From Datura wrightii (taxonomy: Eukaryota; Streptophyta; Magnoliopsida; Solanales; Solanaceae), in the NCBI GenBank assembly GCA_035772735.1, contig JASDFA010000001.1, positions 92,777,501 through 92,841,500 on the forward strand: 64,000 nucleotides of DNA, read 5' to 3'. Under the pieces are notes generated by a model. That model made no database searches and was not told where the DNA came from. It was given only the letters and a program-made list of their open reading frames with translations. Both the position numbers and the translations under genes were made by a program. Positions 32,435 to 45,743 of this stretch are shown one piece after another; position 1 is the stretch's first letter, and every line of letters starts with the position of its first letter.

Positions 32435-34024
32435 TTATCTATGGGGTTTTTCCCAAATGCATGAATTATCTATTTCTAAACATGGGTATGAATTGATTAT
32501 GATCTTATTATTGAATTATGAAGAATGGGCAATTTTTATAATGATTTCAATTTAAAATGATGTTTCTAGTCTTATGAATTTTAAAGCCCATTGATGAGAT
32601 GTTCATGAAAAGTGAGATTTGTGATGCATATGTGATAATGATGAGATATATTATGAAAAGCATGATTTGAAGCTACCCATGTTTACAACTATGTTTTCAA
32701 TGAGAATTGAGTATTTCTAAGTATGATAAAGCTTTGGGCAATACCCACATGTTAAGTATGAATGATGATTTTCCCGAATTAAGCTTACCACATTGTTTTG
32801 GAGTGAAATCTCCCTATTATATTTCAGCTTGTGGTATGTATTAAATTAAAGATTCCCTATGCATAGCTTACCACATGGTTTTTGAGTGAAGGATCCCATG
32901 ATACTTATCAGCTTGTGGTATGTTTGAAATAAAGCTTCTCATATGCATGATTTCATATTTGAGATGTATTGACTATTGAGCTTTGTTAATTGACGATGTT
33001 GAGCTTTGTTATAAAATGATTTATAGCATATGCATATTTTTGGGAGTATTGTCTAGCATCAAGTATGCTATGGATCGATCACCCTATGCCTCAGAACTAC
33101 GCGTCAATGTTGGTTTATATTATTATATGATTTCGGACCTCTCTTGTGAGCTTCCCTTGCCCGAATGAGCCTTCATCTTGATATCGATATCATGGTAGAA
33201 TCTTTAGCCCTGGAAAGTCTTTGGATAGCTCTGCCCACTTGAGTGTAATAGTCGGGACCATGTAAGCTCTATAGTGGTATGTAGGTTAAAAGACGAGTCT
33301 CCCATTGTTCCTCATGATTTCAGATATGCATGTTCATTACTTATGAGATTTATGTAAATGCATGTCCTAAAGCAGGTTTGACTCAATGTGCAGCTTTTAC
33401 TTAGAAATGTCAGTATTCATCTTTGAGTCAATCAATTCAGTTATGATGTTATGAAGTTATGTTATGTCATGTTATGAAGAGATCATGATTTCAGAAAGAA
33501 TGCATGCAAGCCCAGTTACTGATGTTTATGTTTTAATTAATGCATTGTCTTTAAATGATTTTACTTACTTTAGTGGTTTTTACTTACCTTGCATACTCAG
33601 TACGTTCTACGAACTGACCGCATACTTTCTATGTTGTATCATTTCATGATACTGGACCTGGCTCTCAGCTTCAGCCCCGCTCTTAGTCAGCTTGTTAGAG
33701 TTAGCGTTTCTTTGTGGTGAGTCCTCATCTTTCGAGGACTAGACTATTCAGCTTTTATTTATCTATTTCAGTTTTAGCTTGTTGAGTTAGTTGGGGTCTT
33801 GTCCCATCAACTCGTCATGTTTAGAGTCTATTCAAACATATATATGTATTCAACTTCGGATTTCATATTCTGATGTTATTCAAGTTAGACTTCCGCTATG
33901 AATGTATTGTTGGTTATGCAGTTCTTGATTAAATTAGATATATGCTTATTCCATGGGTCTTCTTGGGGTCTCTCGGGGCTCCTTGTCTCATGTTACGATC
34001 CGGGTCTCCGTTCAGGTCGTGACA
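32435..34024 (+). repeat. 3' LTR of element C, last 1.6 kb only
   Basis: Aligns closely with about 22047-23646 of the 5' LTR (same 'CTATGGGGTTTTT...CCCAAATGCATG' start and the same duplicated CACATGG unit) and ends GGTCGTGACA at 34024. The first ~850 bp of the LTR are missing. Confidence 0.82.
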
Positions 34025-37000
34025 AAAAAGATGTGGGTATTTAGCTATCATATTTTCTTTGACTTCCCAGCTAGCTCCCTCAACATGTTGGTTCCTCCAC
34101 CAAACCTTGACTGAGGCTACTTATTTGTTTCTTAGCTTTCAAACCTGACGATCAATTGTTTCTACCAGAACCTCCTTATAACTAAGGCTATCTTTCACAC
34201 CAACACTGTCCACCAGAACAACCAAAGCTGGATCCCCCAAACACTTCTTTAAGAGCGATACATGGAAAACTGGATGAACTAAAGCTAATTCTGAGGGAAA
34301 CTCCAACTCATATGCTACCTTGCCAACCCGTTTCACAGTCCGGTACGGGCTAACATAACGGGGACTGAGTTTCCCCTTCTTTCCAAACCTTATCACTCCC
34401 TTCATGGGAGACACCTTTAGAAACACTCAATCATCGACTTCAAACTCAAGTTCTTTCCTTCTCACATCCGCATAGGACTTTTGGCGACTATGAGCTGTTT
34501 ACAACCTGTCCCTTATAAGCTAAACTTTCTCCATAGCCTCATTGACTGAATCTGGTCCTATCATTGCAACTTCACCGACTTCAAATGATCCAATAGGTGA
34601 TCTACATCTCCGCCTATAGAGAGCCTCAAATGGATCCATTTGAAGTTGTAATGGTAGTTGTATTTATATGCAAACTCAATGAGAGGCAAATAGTCATCCC
34701 AACTACCCTTGAAGTCAATCACACACACTCTCAAAATCCTCAAGGGTCTGTATAGTCCACTCAACCTGACCATCCATTTGCGGGTGCAAGGTCGTGCTAA
34801 GCTTTATCTGAGTACAGAGTCCCTTTTGAAATGATCTCCAAATCTAAGAGGTGAATTGAGTACCACTAGCTGATATGATGGAAAATGGCACTCCATGCAA
34901 CCTAACTAACTCCTGAATGTACAACTTAGCATAATCCTTCGCTGAATCGGTAGTTTTGACAGGTAGAAAATGAGTTGCCTTAGTTAACCTGTCCAAAACC
35001 ACCCAAATAGATTCATACTGTCGACGAGTGCGAAGCAACCCTATGATGAAGACCATATTGATCTCCTCCCACTTACAAGTAGGGATACTAATGTCTTGAA
35101 GCACACCTCCAGGTCTTTGATGCTCAACCTTCACCTGTTGACAATACATACACTTAGCCACAAACTCTGCTATGTCCTTCTTCATGCCATTCCACCAATA
35201 GACTTTCCGTAGGTCACGGTACATCTTGGTGGCACCTGGATGTATAGAGTATCTGGAACCATGAGCCTCATGCAACATCTGATCTCTCAAATCATCAATA
35301 CCCAAAACACATAAGCGACCCTGATATCGAAGCACCCCATCTCCCCCTTTGGAGAAGACTTCTACCTTCTGATTCTAAACAACTTCCTTCATCTTTACAA
35401 AAATAGGATCCTCGTCTTTTCTAGCTTTAACTTTGATCACTAAGGATGATTCTGATCTATTCTGAACAATGACACCACCATCGGTCGAGTCAATAAGACG
35501 GACTCCTAGCCGTGCAAGCTAATGTACATCCTTCACTAACTCCTTCCTTTCCTCGTCTATATGGGACACACTCTCCATGGAAAGCCTGCTAAGAGTGTCC
35601 GCCACCATATTAGCCATGCCCGGATGATAGAGGACACTCATATCGTAATCCTTCAAAAGCTCCAACCACCTTCTCTAACGTAGATTCAAATCCTTTTGGG
35701 TAAACACGCACTGTAGGGTTTTGTGGTCCGTAAACACATCTATATGGACCCCGTACAGATAGTGTCTCCAAATCTTCAAGGAAAATACTACCGCCGCCAA
35801 TTCGAGATCATGAGTCAGGTAGTTCTTTTCATAGACATTCAGTTGCCTAGAAGCATATGTTATAACCTTACCATGCTGCATGAATACACAACCAAGGACG
35901 ATCCTTGAAGTGTCACAATATACCACAAACCCATTGGTACCCTCAAGTAGGGTCAACACCGGTGTTGAGGTGAGTCGAGTCTTCAACTCTTAGAAGCTCT
36001 TCTCACAAGCCTTCGACCATATAAACTTTACTTTCTTTTGGGTCAATTTATTCAACGGGGCTGCAATGGATGAAAACCCATCAAAAAATATCCGATAATA
36101 ACCAGCTAAATGCAACTGAGTTCAACCAATACTAACTGGTCTGGGCCACTTCTTCTCCGCTTCTATCTTTTGAGAGTCTACCTGGACACCCTCACTTGAC
36201 ACCACATGACCCAAAAATGCAACTGAGTTCAACCAATACTAACATTTACTTAATTTAGCATATAGCTTATGATCCTTCAAAGTCTGTAGCACCACCCTCA
36301 AATGAGCGGCATGCTCCTCCTCGCTCGGAGATTATATAAGGATGTCATCTATGAATACAATCACGAACATATCCAAATAAGGCTTGAACACCTTGTTCAT
36401 CAAATCCATAAAATCTACAGGAGCATTCGTTAGTCCAAAAGACATAACTACAAACTCATAGTGACCATACTGAGTCCTGAAGGCTGTCTTCGGGATGTCA
36501 CTCTTTTGAACTCTGAGCTGATGGTATCGGATCTGAGGTCTATCTTCAAAAAGCACTTAGAACCCTGAAGATGGTCAAACAAATCATCAATCCTGGGGAG
36601 AGGATACCTATTCTTGATGGTAACCTCATCCAATTACCGATAATCAATGCACATGCGAAGGGAAACATCCTTCTTGCGAACAAAGAGAACTGGCACACCC
36701 TATGGGGATTTTCTTGGCCTGATGAAACCCTTGTCTAAGAGGTATTTCAACTGCTCCTTCAACTACTTTAGCTCAGCTGGATCCATTCTATAAGGAGGAA
36801 TAGATATAGTATGTGTATCGGGAAGAAGGTCAATACCAAAATCGATCTCCCGCTCGGGAGGGATTCCCGGTAAATCCTCTGGAAACATCTTTGGATACTC
36901 ACACACTACAGGAACTAACTGGATAGTCGGGGTTTCAGACGTAGCATCCTTAACCCTAACTAGATGGTTCACAAAACCCTAAGAAATCATCTTTCTGGCC

Positions 37001-37400
37001 TTAAGGTCAGAAATGAAGTAACCTACAGGCACAGTTGAACTACCGTTCCACTCTAAGACTGGTTCACCCGGAAATATGAACTCTACTACATGGGTTCTAC
37101 AATTGACCAAGGAATAACATGCATATAACCAATCCATGCTGAGGATAACATCAATATTGGTCATGGCTAGCTCTACTAAATCTTCTGAGGTGACTTTCTG
37201 AAGAACTATGAAAGGGCAATTTCTATATACCCATCGAGCTATAACTGAATCACCAATTGGAGTAGAGACTGAGAAGGGTTCTGATAACATTTCGGGACTA
37301 ACTCCGAACTACTAGCAACATAGGGTGTCACAAAAGATAGAGTAGCCCCTAGATCTAACAATGCATATACATAAGGTTGAATACTCGTAACATACCAGTG
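34025..37400 (-). pseudogene. pol of element E (protease to chromodomain), inactive
   Basis: Minus-strand order. Protease about 37370-36990, with DLGAT active site at about 37356-37342 and ARWVYRNCPFIVL. RT about 36970-36160, with catalytic FIDDILI near 36350-36332 and a frameshift in the LRMCIDY-DLFDHLQ region. RNase H about 36000-35590 keeps VVYCDTS, THDLELA and FTDHKTL. Integrase zinc finger HGSRYSIHPG..CMYC about 35270-35130. Core: SDRG changed to SASG at about 34870 (catalytic aspartate lost), with stops following. The C-terminal frame FLKVSPMKGVIRFGKKGKLSPRYV is at 34426-34139, and the chromodomain-like VKVWWRNQHVEGASWE is at about 34125-34070. The remainder lies left of element C. Confidence 0.83.
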
Positions 37401-38638
37401 ACTACATCTGGGGAGATCCCCCGCTTCTGACGAGATGCTAGGGCGTAGAATCTATTTTGATGCTGACCACCACCTGCACTAGTAGATCCCCCCTGCTGAG
37501 CTGAACATGTTGGTGGAGCTGCTGAACTGGAGGCTGGGCCTTGTCACCTATCATGACCCTGTCTAGCTGCTGGGCAATCCCTAAGCATATGTTCGGGCTT
37601 CCCGCACCCGAAACAAGTACCTGAACCTACTAAGAACTAACCTACGTGTCCCCGACCATGTCTACTACACTCCGTAGGGCTAGTCTTTGCGGGGCTTCTA
37701 CTCTATCCTCTATAGCCTGATGCTCGTCCTCTCTGATCGCGCCTAGATCTGGATGGCACACTCATAGCCAAAGGCGCTGGGGCTGAAGACCTCTGGTAGG
37801 ACTGCTGACAGTGCCAACTAGGTCTCTTCTAGGTGAATCCGAAGCTATCAGCCCTGGCCCTCTTGGCCTCTCTCTCCCGCTCACTCATCTGCACTGCCTC
37901 TATCTGCTGGGCGTAGAGGACTATCCAAGCAAAGTCAATGTACTAATAAAGCATCATGGTCCAGCAATCCTTGACTAAGTAGTCTACTACCCCATGCACT
38001 AACCGGCTCACTCGGGCTCTCTAATCCTCCAACATCTCAGGTGCATACTTGGACAAGTGAGTGAACTCCAAGGCATAATCCTGAACTGTCATTTTCCCTT
38101 GCTTTAAGTTCACAAAATCGGATGCTTTGATCTCCCTCATCTCACTAGGGAAGAACTGATCCAGAAAAGTGGCATGAAACTCATCCCAACCAATAGGGCA
38201 TGCTCCAACTACCATGCTATCCTTTCATTACTTGAACCAGATGTGTGCAACCCCTTTCAACTGATACTAGGCTAGATCGGTGCACTCCTCCTCGTTCACC
38301 ACCATGATCTAGGTGATTTTCAGGACCTCGTCAATAAACTCGTGTGGGTCCTCATCCACTTTTGAACCAAGAAACTCCGGAGGGTTCATCCTCAGAAAAT
38401 CTCTGACTCTTGTCGCTGCTGCATTCCCGTTTTGAGGGATATATGCTACCACCTGCTGATTGACATGGGCGGTCAAGGCCTTAGCTAGCATTTGTATAGC
38501 TGCCCTGAACTCAACGTGGGCAACCTGCTCGGGTACATGCTCTTCATGGGCTAGTGGGGCCTATTGGTGCCCATCTCTGCCATTCTCATAGCTATTTTCG
38601 TTCCCATTTATTCTTCCGTTAACTCGATGAGGAGACAT
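37401..38638 (-). pseudogene. gag of element E (broken)
   Basis: ATG at 38638-38636, four bases after an acceptor-like TTTGCAG. The N-terminus is MSPHRVNGRINGNENSYENG. Core pieces follow in order (NPPEFLGSKVDEDPHEFIDEV about 38400-38320, DEFHATFLDQFFPSEMREIK about 38190-38120, HLSKYAPEMLED about 38065-38021). The zinc knuckle CFGCGKPEHMLRDC is at about 37612-37571. Frameshifts and stops separate them. The sequence is better preserved than in A and K, but no full Gag can be made. Confidence 0.8.
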
Positions 38639-38832
38639 GATTCTGCAAATGCGTATAGCACGAGTTAGAAGGAACGAGAGACATTTCATCACATGACATA
38701 GATCATGAAAAAAGGGAGCATTTCCTAAATGTCTCATATCCTCTTTGTCATAAGTGTGGCGCATTTCACACCCATGAAAAAGACTCTACTTAACGCGGCT
38801 TTCAGACACCCTAGGATACTTCAAAACCTAAT

Positions 38833-38844
38833 GCTTTGATACCA
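38833..38844 (-). other. Primer-binding site of element E (initiator Met-tRNA)
   Basis: Minus-strand TGGTATCAAAGC, one mismatch (A for G) to the usual TGGTATCAGAGC, four bases after the 5' LTR. Confidence 0.88.
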
Positions 38845-38848
38845 AGTT

Positions 38849-41091
38849 TGTCACAACCCGAACATAGGCCCGAATCTAGACACGGCAACAAAAACACTGA
38901 GAGGCTCCAAGTCGACCCATAGAATGAACATAACATCTAACTCAAACATAGATAAGCGGAAGATCATAATTAATATAGAGGAAGTCTAACAATCTCATAA
39001 TATCGGAATATATAACTCAAAACCGAAGCTAATTACATGCTATGTCTGAAAAGCCTCTACTACTGGCGAGTTGATGGGATAAGACCCTAACTAACTCACT
39101 AAAGTATGAAAACTGGAAGTAATATATACATATGGAAAGAAGGGCCCTCAAAAGAAGAGGACTCACCAACTCTAGCTGATAAGTGATAAAGTTGCAAGTC
39201 TAACTAATGGCGAAGTTGAGCCCGAATATCCGAGCCTGTATCATGAAATGATACAGCATAGAGTATGCAGTCAGTAGTGGAATGTATAAAGTATGTAAGG
39301 TAAGTAAAACCTCTAGGTAGATAAAATAATAAATCATGCCTATCATAAAACATAATCAAGATAAGATTCTGAGAATAGGGCTTGCATGTTATTTTCTAAA
39401 ATCATGATCTGAACATAACTGAACATCATAACTGAATCGAATGACCTAAAGCTGAAAATTGATAATCATATGTAAAACTGAACATTGGGTCAAACCTACT
39501 GAAAACATAATTTCATGATTGATTAACATGCATAACTTAAATCATGAGAAACAATGGGAGATTCATCATATAATCGACATTACCATGATAGAGCTTACGT
39601 GGTCCCGACTATCACACTTAAGTGGGCAGAGCCGTCCAAAGTTTTTCTAGGGCTAAGGACCCTATCATGATATCAATATCAAGCTGAAGGCCCCTTGGGG
39701 GCAGGGGAAGCTCGCAAGGGAGGTCCCAAATAATTTGAACATACCTACATTGATGCATAGTTCTAAGGCATAGGGTTGACTGACCCTTAGCCTACTCAGT
39801 GCTAGACACTGCTCCCTAAAATATGCATATGCTCTCCAACATTTTTGAACAAAGCTGAACCATCGTCTAGTGACGAAGCTGACTCATAACATACATACAT
39901 AAATCTGAAATCATAACATGAGGAGCCTTGGCTCAAACCATACTACAAGCTGAAAACATTGGGAGTCTAGACTCCAAAATCCATGTAGAAGCTGATAACA
40001 TGAAATTTAGATAAATCATGAAACATACTTTATCATATGGGCTTTCTCAATACTTAAACATGCTTGACATAGGCTTGATCATTTTAAAATATGAACATAG
40101 ACATGGGTAATTCGAAATCATACTTCCTTTATAAACATCTCATCATGCTTGAATACATATTTCATAGATGTCAACCTTCATGAACTTTCATGGATGGGCA
40201 TCATAATTTACAAAACTTGAAAACATAATTTATAATTTGAATAGTAAAATATGCCCATTAATCATAACTCAACATTAGAAGAAAGCTTGGATTATACCCA
40301 TGATTGAAACTTAGAGAATTCACATGTTAGGTAAAAAACTCATAGATTCATAAATTAGAATTTTCATGAATTGAGAAGGGATTGGGCATGGGTCTGCACA
40401 ATTGCACCCATTTATAGCCTTGCATACCTGAAAATCGGATTTCACAACTTCCTTGATTGCCCAAGGAGAATTTTGGGAAGAACTTGAGAGATTTAGGCTT
40501 GATCACCCTTAAGAACTTCTAGACTTGCATGCATGGAAGTGAATAAGTCTAGAATGAACTTTCCCCTCTTAAAACACTCTATTCTGAGCTTAAAATGACG
40601 TAGTTTAGGCCTTACAAACTTAGGAATTATGGAAAGCCCTTAATAAATTCACAAGGAAAATCACACTGCCAGTCCCCACAAAGGACTGGAGGACTCGTCA
40701 TCCTTGACCATGACTTATGGTCACCTCTCATCACCATACTGGAATCTACCTTTTGAGGGTCACCATGAGGGACACCACGACTCATGGTGTACCCAACGAC
40801 TCGTGGTGACTAAGTTGTTACCCACACTGTCCAAATCCATCATCCCTCATTCAATCCTTGACCACGGACCACCTAACAACTCATGGTGGTGACCACGACT
40901 CGTGGTCCCACCCGCGGTCAGCCTCAAACTCCAAAATCTTAGCCATGTCCAACACCCTCCCCATGAGTCACTTAACGACTCGTGGTACACCCAATGTGTC
41001 ACTGGACGACTAATCCTGTGACCGGTGCAGAAAATTTTGTTTTCTTCGATTCAACTCCTAGGTATGATCTTAGGATTTTCAGGGTATTACA
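38849..41091 (-). repeat. 5' LTR of element E
   Basis: 2243 bp. The minus strand runs from TGTAATACCCTG (41091) to GGTTGTGACA (38849). Donor-like CAG|GTATGCAAGG has GT at 40427-40426. ACGAGTCGT-type inverted repeats are concentrated at about 40690-41010. Confidence 0.88.
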
Positions 41092-41646
41092 AACTGTAGC
41101 AACTCTACGTTAGTAGCGAGTTACATGAAGGGAAAGCCTATGGGTCATGTTGTTTGCATGAGAATTTCCTTGTGAGAACGAGTGTATTTGTTTCATGCTA
41201 TAATCCCTTTGAGTGTGAATTGCTTGAAAATTAAATGGGATTCTCTCTTGATGTGAGTGGCATCACTTCCTTGGGGAACATACTTGCATGTACCAAAAGA
41301 TGTGATTAAGACAAGAATGTAGTGAGCTTTAGGGAAAACTTTGAATGTGAATTTTCAATGACTTTAGATGCTCTATAAGCTTGTTTTGATCAACTATGCC
41401 CCTTGTTTTGAATGAAGGATTCAACTGTGAATCATGTTTATTCATTGTGGTCATCTCTTGAAGCATTTGTATATAGTGTTGAGTTTTCTTTTTTCCTTTG
41501 AGTCGGTGAGCGATTTTCGGGTTTGTCTTAGTCTTAGTGGTCCCTTGTGCAAAATCTCATGTAGTGTGACGACATACTTACCTCAATTATTCAGCTGTAA
41601 CGCATTGCCTTACTTGAGGACAAGTAATAGTTCAAGTTTGGGGGTT
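41092..41646 (+). other. 3' untranslated tail of Athila-like element H
   Basis: A non-coding tail ending with CTTGAGGACAAG (41613-41624) and the polypurine tract AAGTTTGGGGGTT (41634-41646), immediately before an LTR. The rest of H lies beyond element E, outside the window. E is therefore inserted in H. Confidence 0.72.
41634..41646 (+). other. Polypurine tract of element H
   Basis: AAGTTTGGGGGTT immediately 5' of the LTR start TGATGAG at 41647. Confidence 0.75.
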
Positions 41647-43085
41647 TGATGAGTTGGTAGTTTACCAGCTTATATAGGCTTTTAAACATGAGTTTTTACT
41701 TGGTTTTCAAGTTATTTAGGCGGATTTTATGCTCTTTCTCTTTGGTTTTTGTAGGCATTCAATTTAAAGAGAGAAAATAAGGAATTAAACAAAAGCATGA
41801 AGCTTAAAGAAGAAGACCTACATTCCACTGGATGGCACCGATGAAATGTCGGCCAAACATAGAAGAACACTATGAGAAAATGGAAGGTACACCGGTGGGA
41901 CGCGGGTCAGTACCTGTGAACCACCAGTGCCAATGCTGGATTTCAACAGAAGTCACTGGCCCCTAGTTGCAATAGAGAAGCGCCCTGCAGATGGACACCG
42001 ATGAAATAATTGTAACTCGCAAGTGAGGCCATCATCAGAAGGGTAAAATCATCCAGCACAGGAAATGAGGAGCAGTTTTAACCTACTTTTCTACATTCCT
42101 TGAAAAGTATTGAATATTCCTTCTTACAAAATATTGAATTGTATTGTATTAAAGAGTTTTAATTTTCTAGAGAGAGAAAAATAGAGTGAGTTTTTCTTTA
42201 TCTTCTTCTTCATCCTCACGGTAAAACCTCCATTGAAGGCAAATTTTGAGCTTGCAATTTACTCTTAATGATGAATTCTATGAGTTTATTTATCAATATA
42301 ATCTTGTATTTTTTATCTATGAGTGGCTAAATATTTTGATAAGGGTGTGTGCATAATTGAGGCTAAATTTAATTGGGTGTTGCTAAATTGATTTTATAAT
42401 TACTCATTTAGTATAAATCTGTTTTTTTCTCCAAATTATAATTGAATTATCCATAGTTACAAATATGGGTGTGTTTTACTTATTCTATTTTTGCTTGAAA
42501 AAGGGGAATAGAATATGGGTGAGAAAGCATTGGTGGATATTTGGGTCTTGATTATGTGGGGTTGGGCTAGAGATAGCCAAAACCAATTTTCATACACCCA
42601 CTGAAGAGTTGAGGCTAGAGATAGTTCAATTCTTACCCAAACCATAGTGGATGAATTATTTGGGACCTTGGGGTTTGAGAAAACCCGAGGAAAAAGGCAC
42701 CCAAGTGGTTGAGAAACATCGGGTGCCACCTCGTCCCTGGTTATTTATTCTTGTGACTAATAATTTTATTTCCTAGTTAATTCCAATCCAATTGATGCCC
42801 CGTCAGTAGTGCACCCCTAGCTCTTGGTCATCTTTGTTCATTTAAATTGGTTGCCTTACTTTTGATTGGTAGTTGATTTAAATTCAAATTGTGATCATAC
42901 TTTCCCTTAACATTTACTTTTCCATTTTTAATGAAATGATGCAATTTAGTTCAATTTGATAGACAACTTTTCTGCCATCAAATCTCTATTCCCTGTGGAT
43001 TTGACCCCGACTCATGAGTTGGGTAATTATTTTGGGATGACCATTTACACTATTTCCTTGTGAGGAGTAGATTTGGACGTCATCA
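41647..43085 (+). repeat. 3' LTR of element H
   Basis: 1439 bp, TGATGAGTTGG to GGACGTCATCA. Its end matches the end of the LTR of element I (46735 on, minus strand), including 'CATTTACACTA' and 'GTAGATTTGGACGTCATCA'-like sequence, so both belong to one family. The following five bases, TTGGA, should be a target copy; the other is outside the window. Confidence 0.8.
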
Positions 43086-43433
43086 TTGGAAAGCACCTTT
43101 TACAACATCCTTTTAATCTTTGAGCCTCCATGATCATGTGAATGACCCTCCCTCCAATTTGAGGGTTAGAGGGGGGGACCTTTAGGTGGAACATAAGAAT
43201 AGGAGCCTTTATTCTAGTAATTACCACCATTATGTCATCTCTGATTTTGACCACCCAAATCGTTCCTAAGGATATATTGACCCTGACCTTGCATTTAAGG
43301 TTTCCATTGCCCTTGGTACGAAGAAGAGGGGTGGCCCTGTTAATACTATAGTCTATAGCCACCGAATGAGTTGCCAACATAATTGGTGTTCTTTCACTTG
43401 CAAAGGTGGTGGCTCTTATAATGGTTGATATTA
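43086..43433 (-). pseudogene. gag of element I, C-terminal fragment
   Basis: Shifted frames on the minus strand give NYVGNSFGGYR, then Y..GQWKP, GQGQY, DLGGQNQR and SYSYVPPKGPP. These are N/G/Q-rich pieces typical of the Gag C-terminal half in this family of Solanaceae Athila-like elements. Stops are frequent. It is cut at 43086 by the LTR of H, and separated from the N-terminal part by solo LTR J. Confidence 0.6.
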
Positions 43434-45743
43434 TGTAATACCCCAAAAGTGCCTAAGACTAGACCCAAAACTTTAAAAAATGAAAAGTAGCAGAAATATG
43501 GAAAATTTTCTCAGAACGGGTCATTACATGAGTCATTGGAGGGACTAACAACTCATTGGATGTGCCCGTGAAGAGATACTGCAGGTCTGGAGTTGCGAAT
43601 GGCGGGTCTCAGGACGACCCATGAGATGTTACAATGAGTCGTTGAAGGTAGTCTTGGTGAGGTTGGTTCTGGATCAAGGGGAAGTAATGAGTCGTGGTAC
43701 AACCCGTTGTTGGAAGCAATGGGCCGTTGTCAGCACTCGTTGGAAAGAATTCCGGGTTAAGGCAGTGGGCAGTGGTGACAACAACTGACGGCAACGAGTC
43801 ATTGGAGCTTATAACGACTCATTCTGTCCAGTCGTAGTAGGGGATCTGGGACCTGATTCAGGGGTGTAACAACGAGGGATGTGATGGACCATTGGATCTA
43901 GTAACGGTTCGTTGTGACACCCGTTGTCACTGGCGGAGCAGTTTTTCCTAGGAAATTTATTAAGGGTATTTTTGTCATTCCTAATTCCTATGGTCCTAAA
44001 CTACGTCATTTTAAGCTAGAAATAGAGTGTTTTAAGAGGGGTTATGCCATTCTAAACCTATCCTAATTCATGCATGCAAGCTTAGGGGTTTTGAGAGGTG
44101 ACCTAGTCTAGCTTCTTCAAGTTCTTCCTCAATTCTTTTTGGGCTATCAAGGAAGTGTGAGAATCAGATCCTTTTAGGTATGTAAGGCTATGAGTGGGTG
44201 AAATTTTCTACACCCATTCCCAATTCCCTCTCAATTCATGATATTCTAATTGATGATTCCATGGGGTTCTTACCCAATGCATGAATTATTAAGTTCTATT
44301 CATGGGTATGATCTAAGCATGTTTTTGAATGATGAATTATGATTTATGGACATATTATACAACGTTTTAAATTATAAATTATGTTTTCAAGTTTCTAAAT
44401 TATGATGCCCATCCATGAATGTTTATGAAAGTTGAGATCTATGAGATATATGTTCAAGTATGATGTGATGCTTACGAAGAAAGTATGATTTCAAAATACC
44501 CATGTTTATGTTCATATTTTGAAGGTGAATCAAGTTCATTTTAAGCATGTCAAAAAGTATTGGGCAAGCCCATATGATCAAGTATGTCTTATGATTTTAT
44601 GAATTATCTTACCACATGGTTTTGGAGTCAAGACTCTTATTATTTTCAACTTGTCGTATGATTTGAGCCAAGGGTCCTCATGTTATGATTTCCGATTATG
44701 TAGGTATATTATTATTTATCTTTGTCACTAGATGATGGTTAGCATTGTTGAAAAATGATGGAGAGCATATGCATGATTTTGGGAGTAGTGTCTAGCACCG
44801 AGTAGGCTAAGGGTCAGTCAACCCTATGCCTCAGAACTACGCGCTAACGTAGGTATGATCAAATTATTTGGGACCTCCTTTGGAGATTTCCCCTTTCCCC
44901 AAGGGGCCTTCAGCTTGATATCAATATCATGGTAGCATCCTTATCCCTAGCAATGCTTTGGACTTCTCTGCCCACTTGAGTGTCATAGTCGGGACTAAGC
45001 TCTATCGTGGTAACGTCGGTTATATGACGAGTCTCCCATTGTCCCTCGTGATTTCAATTATGCATGTTTATCATTCATGATACAATATATGTTTCAAACA
45101 GGTTTGACCCAATGTTCAGTTTTACTTATGATTATCAGTTTTTAGCTTTGGGTCTTTTGAATCAGTTATGGTATGCGATTATGTTCAGATCATGATTTAA
45201 GAAAATAGCATGCAAGCCTTTCTCTCAAAATCTTATTTTGATTATGTTTTATATTATGCATGTGTTAATGATTTTATTTACTTAAGCGGTTTAACATACC
45301 TTGAATACTCGGTACATTCCACGTACTGACCGCATACTCTATGTTGTATCGTTTTATGATATAGGCTCTGATCTTCAGACTCAGTCCCGTCACTAGCCAG
45401 GTTCCGGAGCTAGCATCCAGCTTCAGTTGGTGAGTCCTCATCTATCGAGGACCATTCTTTATCAGTTATCATTACATTTTCAGTTTTAGACTTAGAGAGT
45501 TAGTTGGGGTCTTGTCCCATCAACTCATCAGAATTAGAGGCTTTTCAGAAAGATTGTATTCAGCTTCAGACTCGTGTTGTATTCGGATGTTATGCTATGT
45601 TTAGACTTTTGCTATGTTTATTATGTTTAATCTTTCATTTTTATTGATTGAGTTAGATGTATGTTCATTTCATGGGTCAACTTGGATTCTCTCAGGGATC
45701 CTTGTCCCATGTCACGATCCTAGCCTATGTTCGGGTCATGACA
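43434..45743 (+). mobile_element. Solo LTR J (Tekay)
   Basis: 2310 bp, TGTAATACCCCAAAAG to GGGTCATGACA, flanked by a perfect target duplication TATTA (43429-43433 and 45744-45748). The gag frame of element I is interrupted exactly there. It has the usual Tekay LTR layout: ACGAGTCGT-type repeats at 43510-43920, donor-like TTTTAG|GTATGTAAGG (GT at 44178), and the hairpin block at about 44790-45050. Confidence 0.9.

Larger units (their letters stand above)
21197..34024 (+). mobile_element. Element C: Tekay/Del-type retrotransposon with nested solo LTR and rearranged 3' part
   Basis: 5' LTR 21197-23646, PBS 23651-23662, gag from 23857, pol to about 29628, then a rearranged block and only the last 1.6 kb of the 3' LTR (32435-34024). 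It is inserted into E with target duplication GAAAA/AAAAA. Pol is split at 26596/28097 by solo LTR D. The end of pol, the PPT and the first part of the 3' LTR have been lost and replaced by reversed LTR sequences. Confidence 0.82.
1..41091 (-). mobile_element. Element E: Tekay/Del-type Ty3/gypsy retrotransposon, split by two later insertions
   Basis: A minus-strand chromovirus reconstructed from four separated pieces: 3' LTR (1-1281, cut by the window edge), post-pol UTR with PPT (1282-1520), a 34-bp scrap (21163-21196), and pol-gag-PBS-5' LTR (34025-41091). The pieces join in order once elements A (1521-21157) and C (21197-34024) are removed. The same order of sequence is found uninterrupted around 18540-18780 of A in the other orientation. 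The two E LTR copies share long blocks (compare 1-300 with 39812-40110). The 5' LTR ends at 41091 and the next five bases (AACTG) should be the target duplication, but the partner copy is outside the window. No coding region is intact. Confidence 0.85.

Noticed and set aside
43045..43446. 133-codon minus-strand frame
   Set aside because: It crosses the H LTR/I gag border and reads mostly in a frame other than the Gag one; the Gag remnant is annotated instead.
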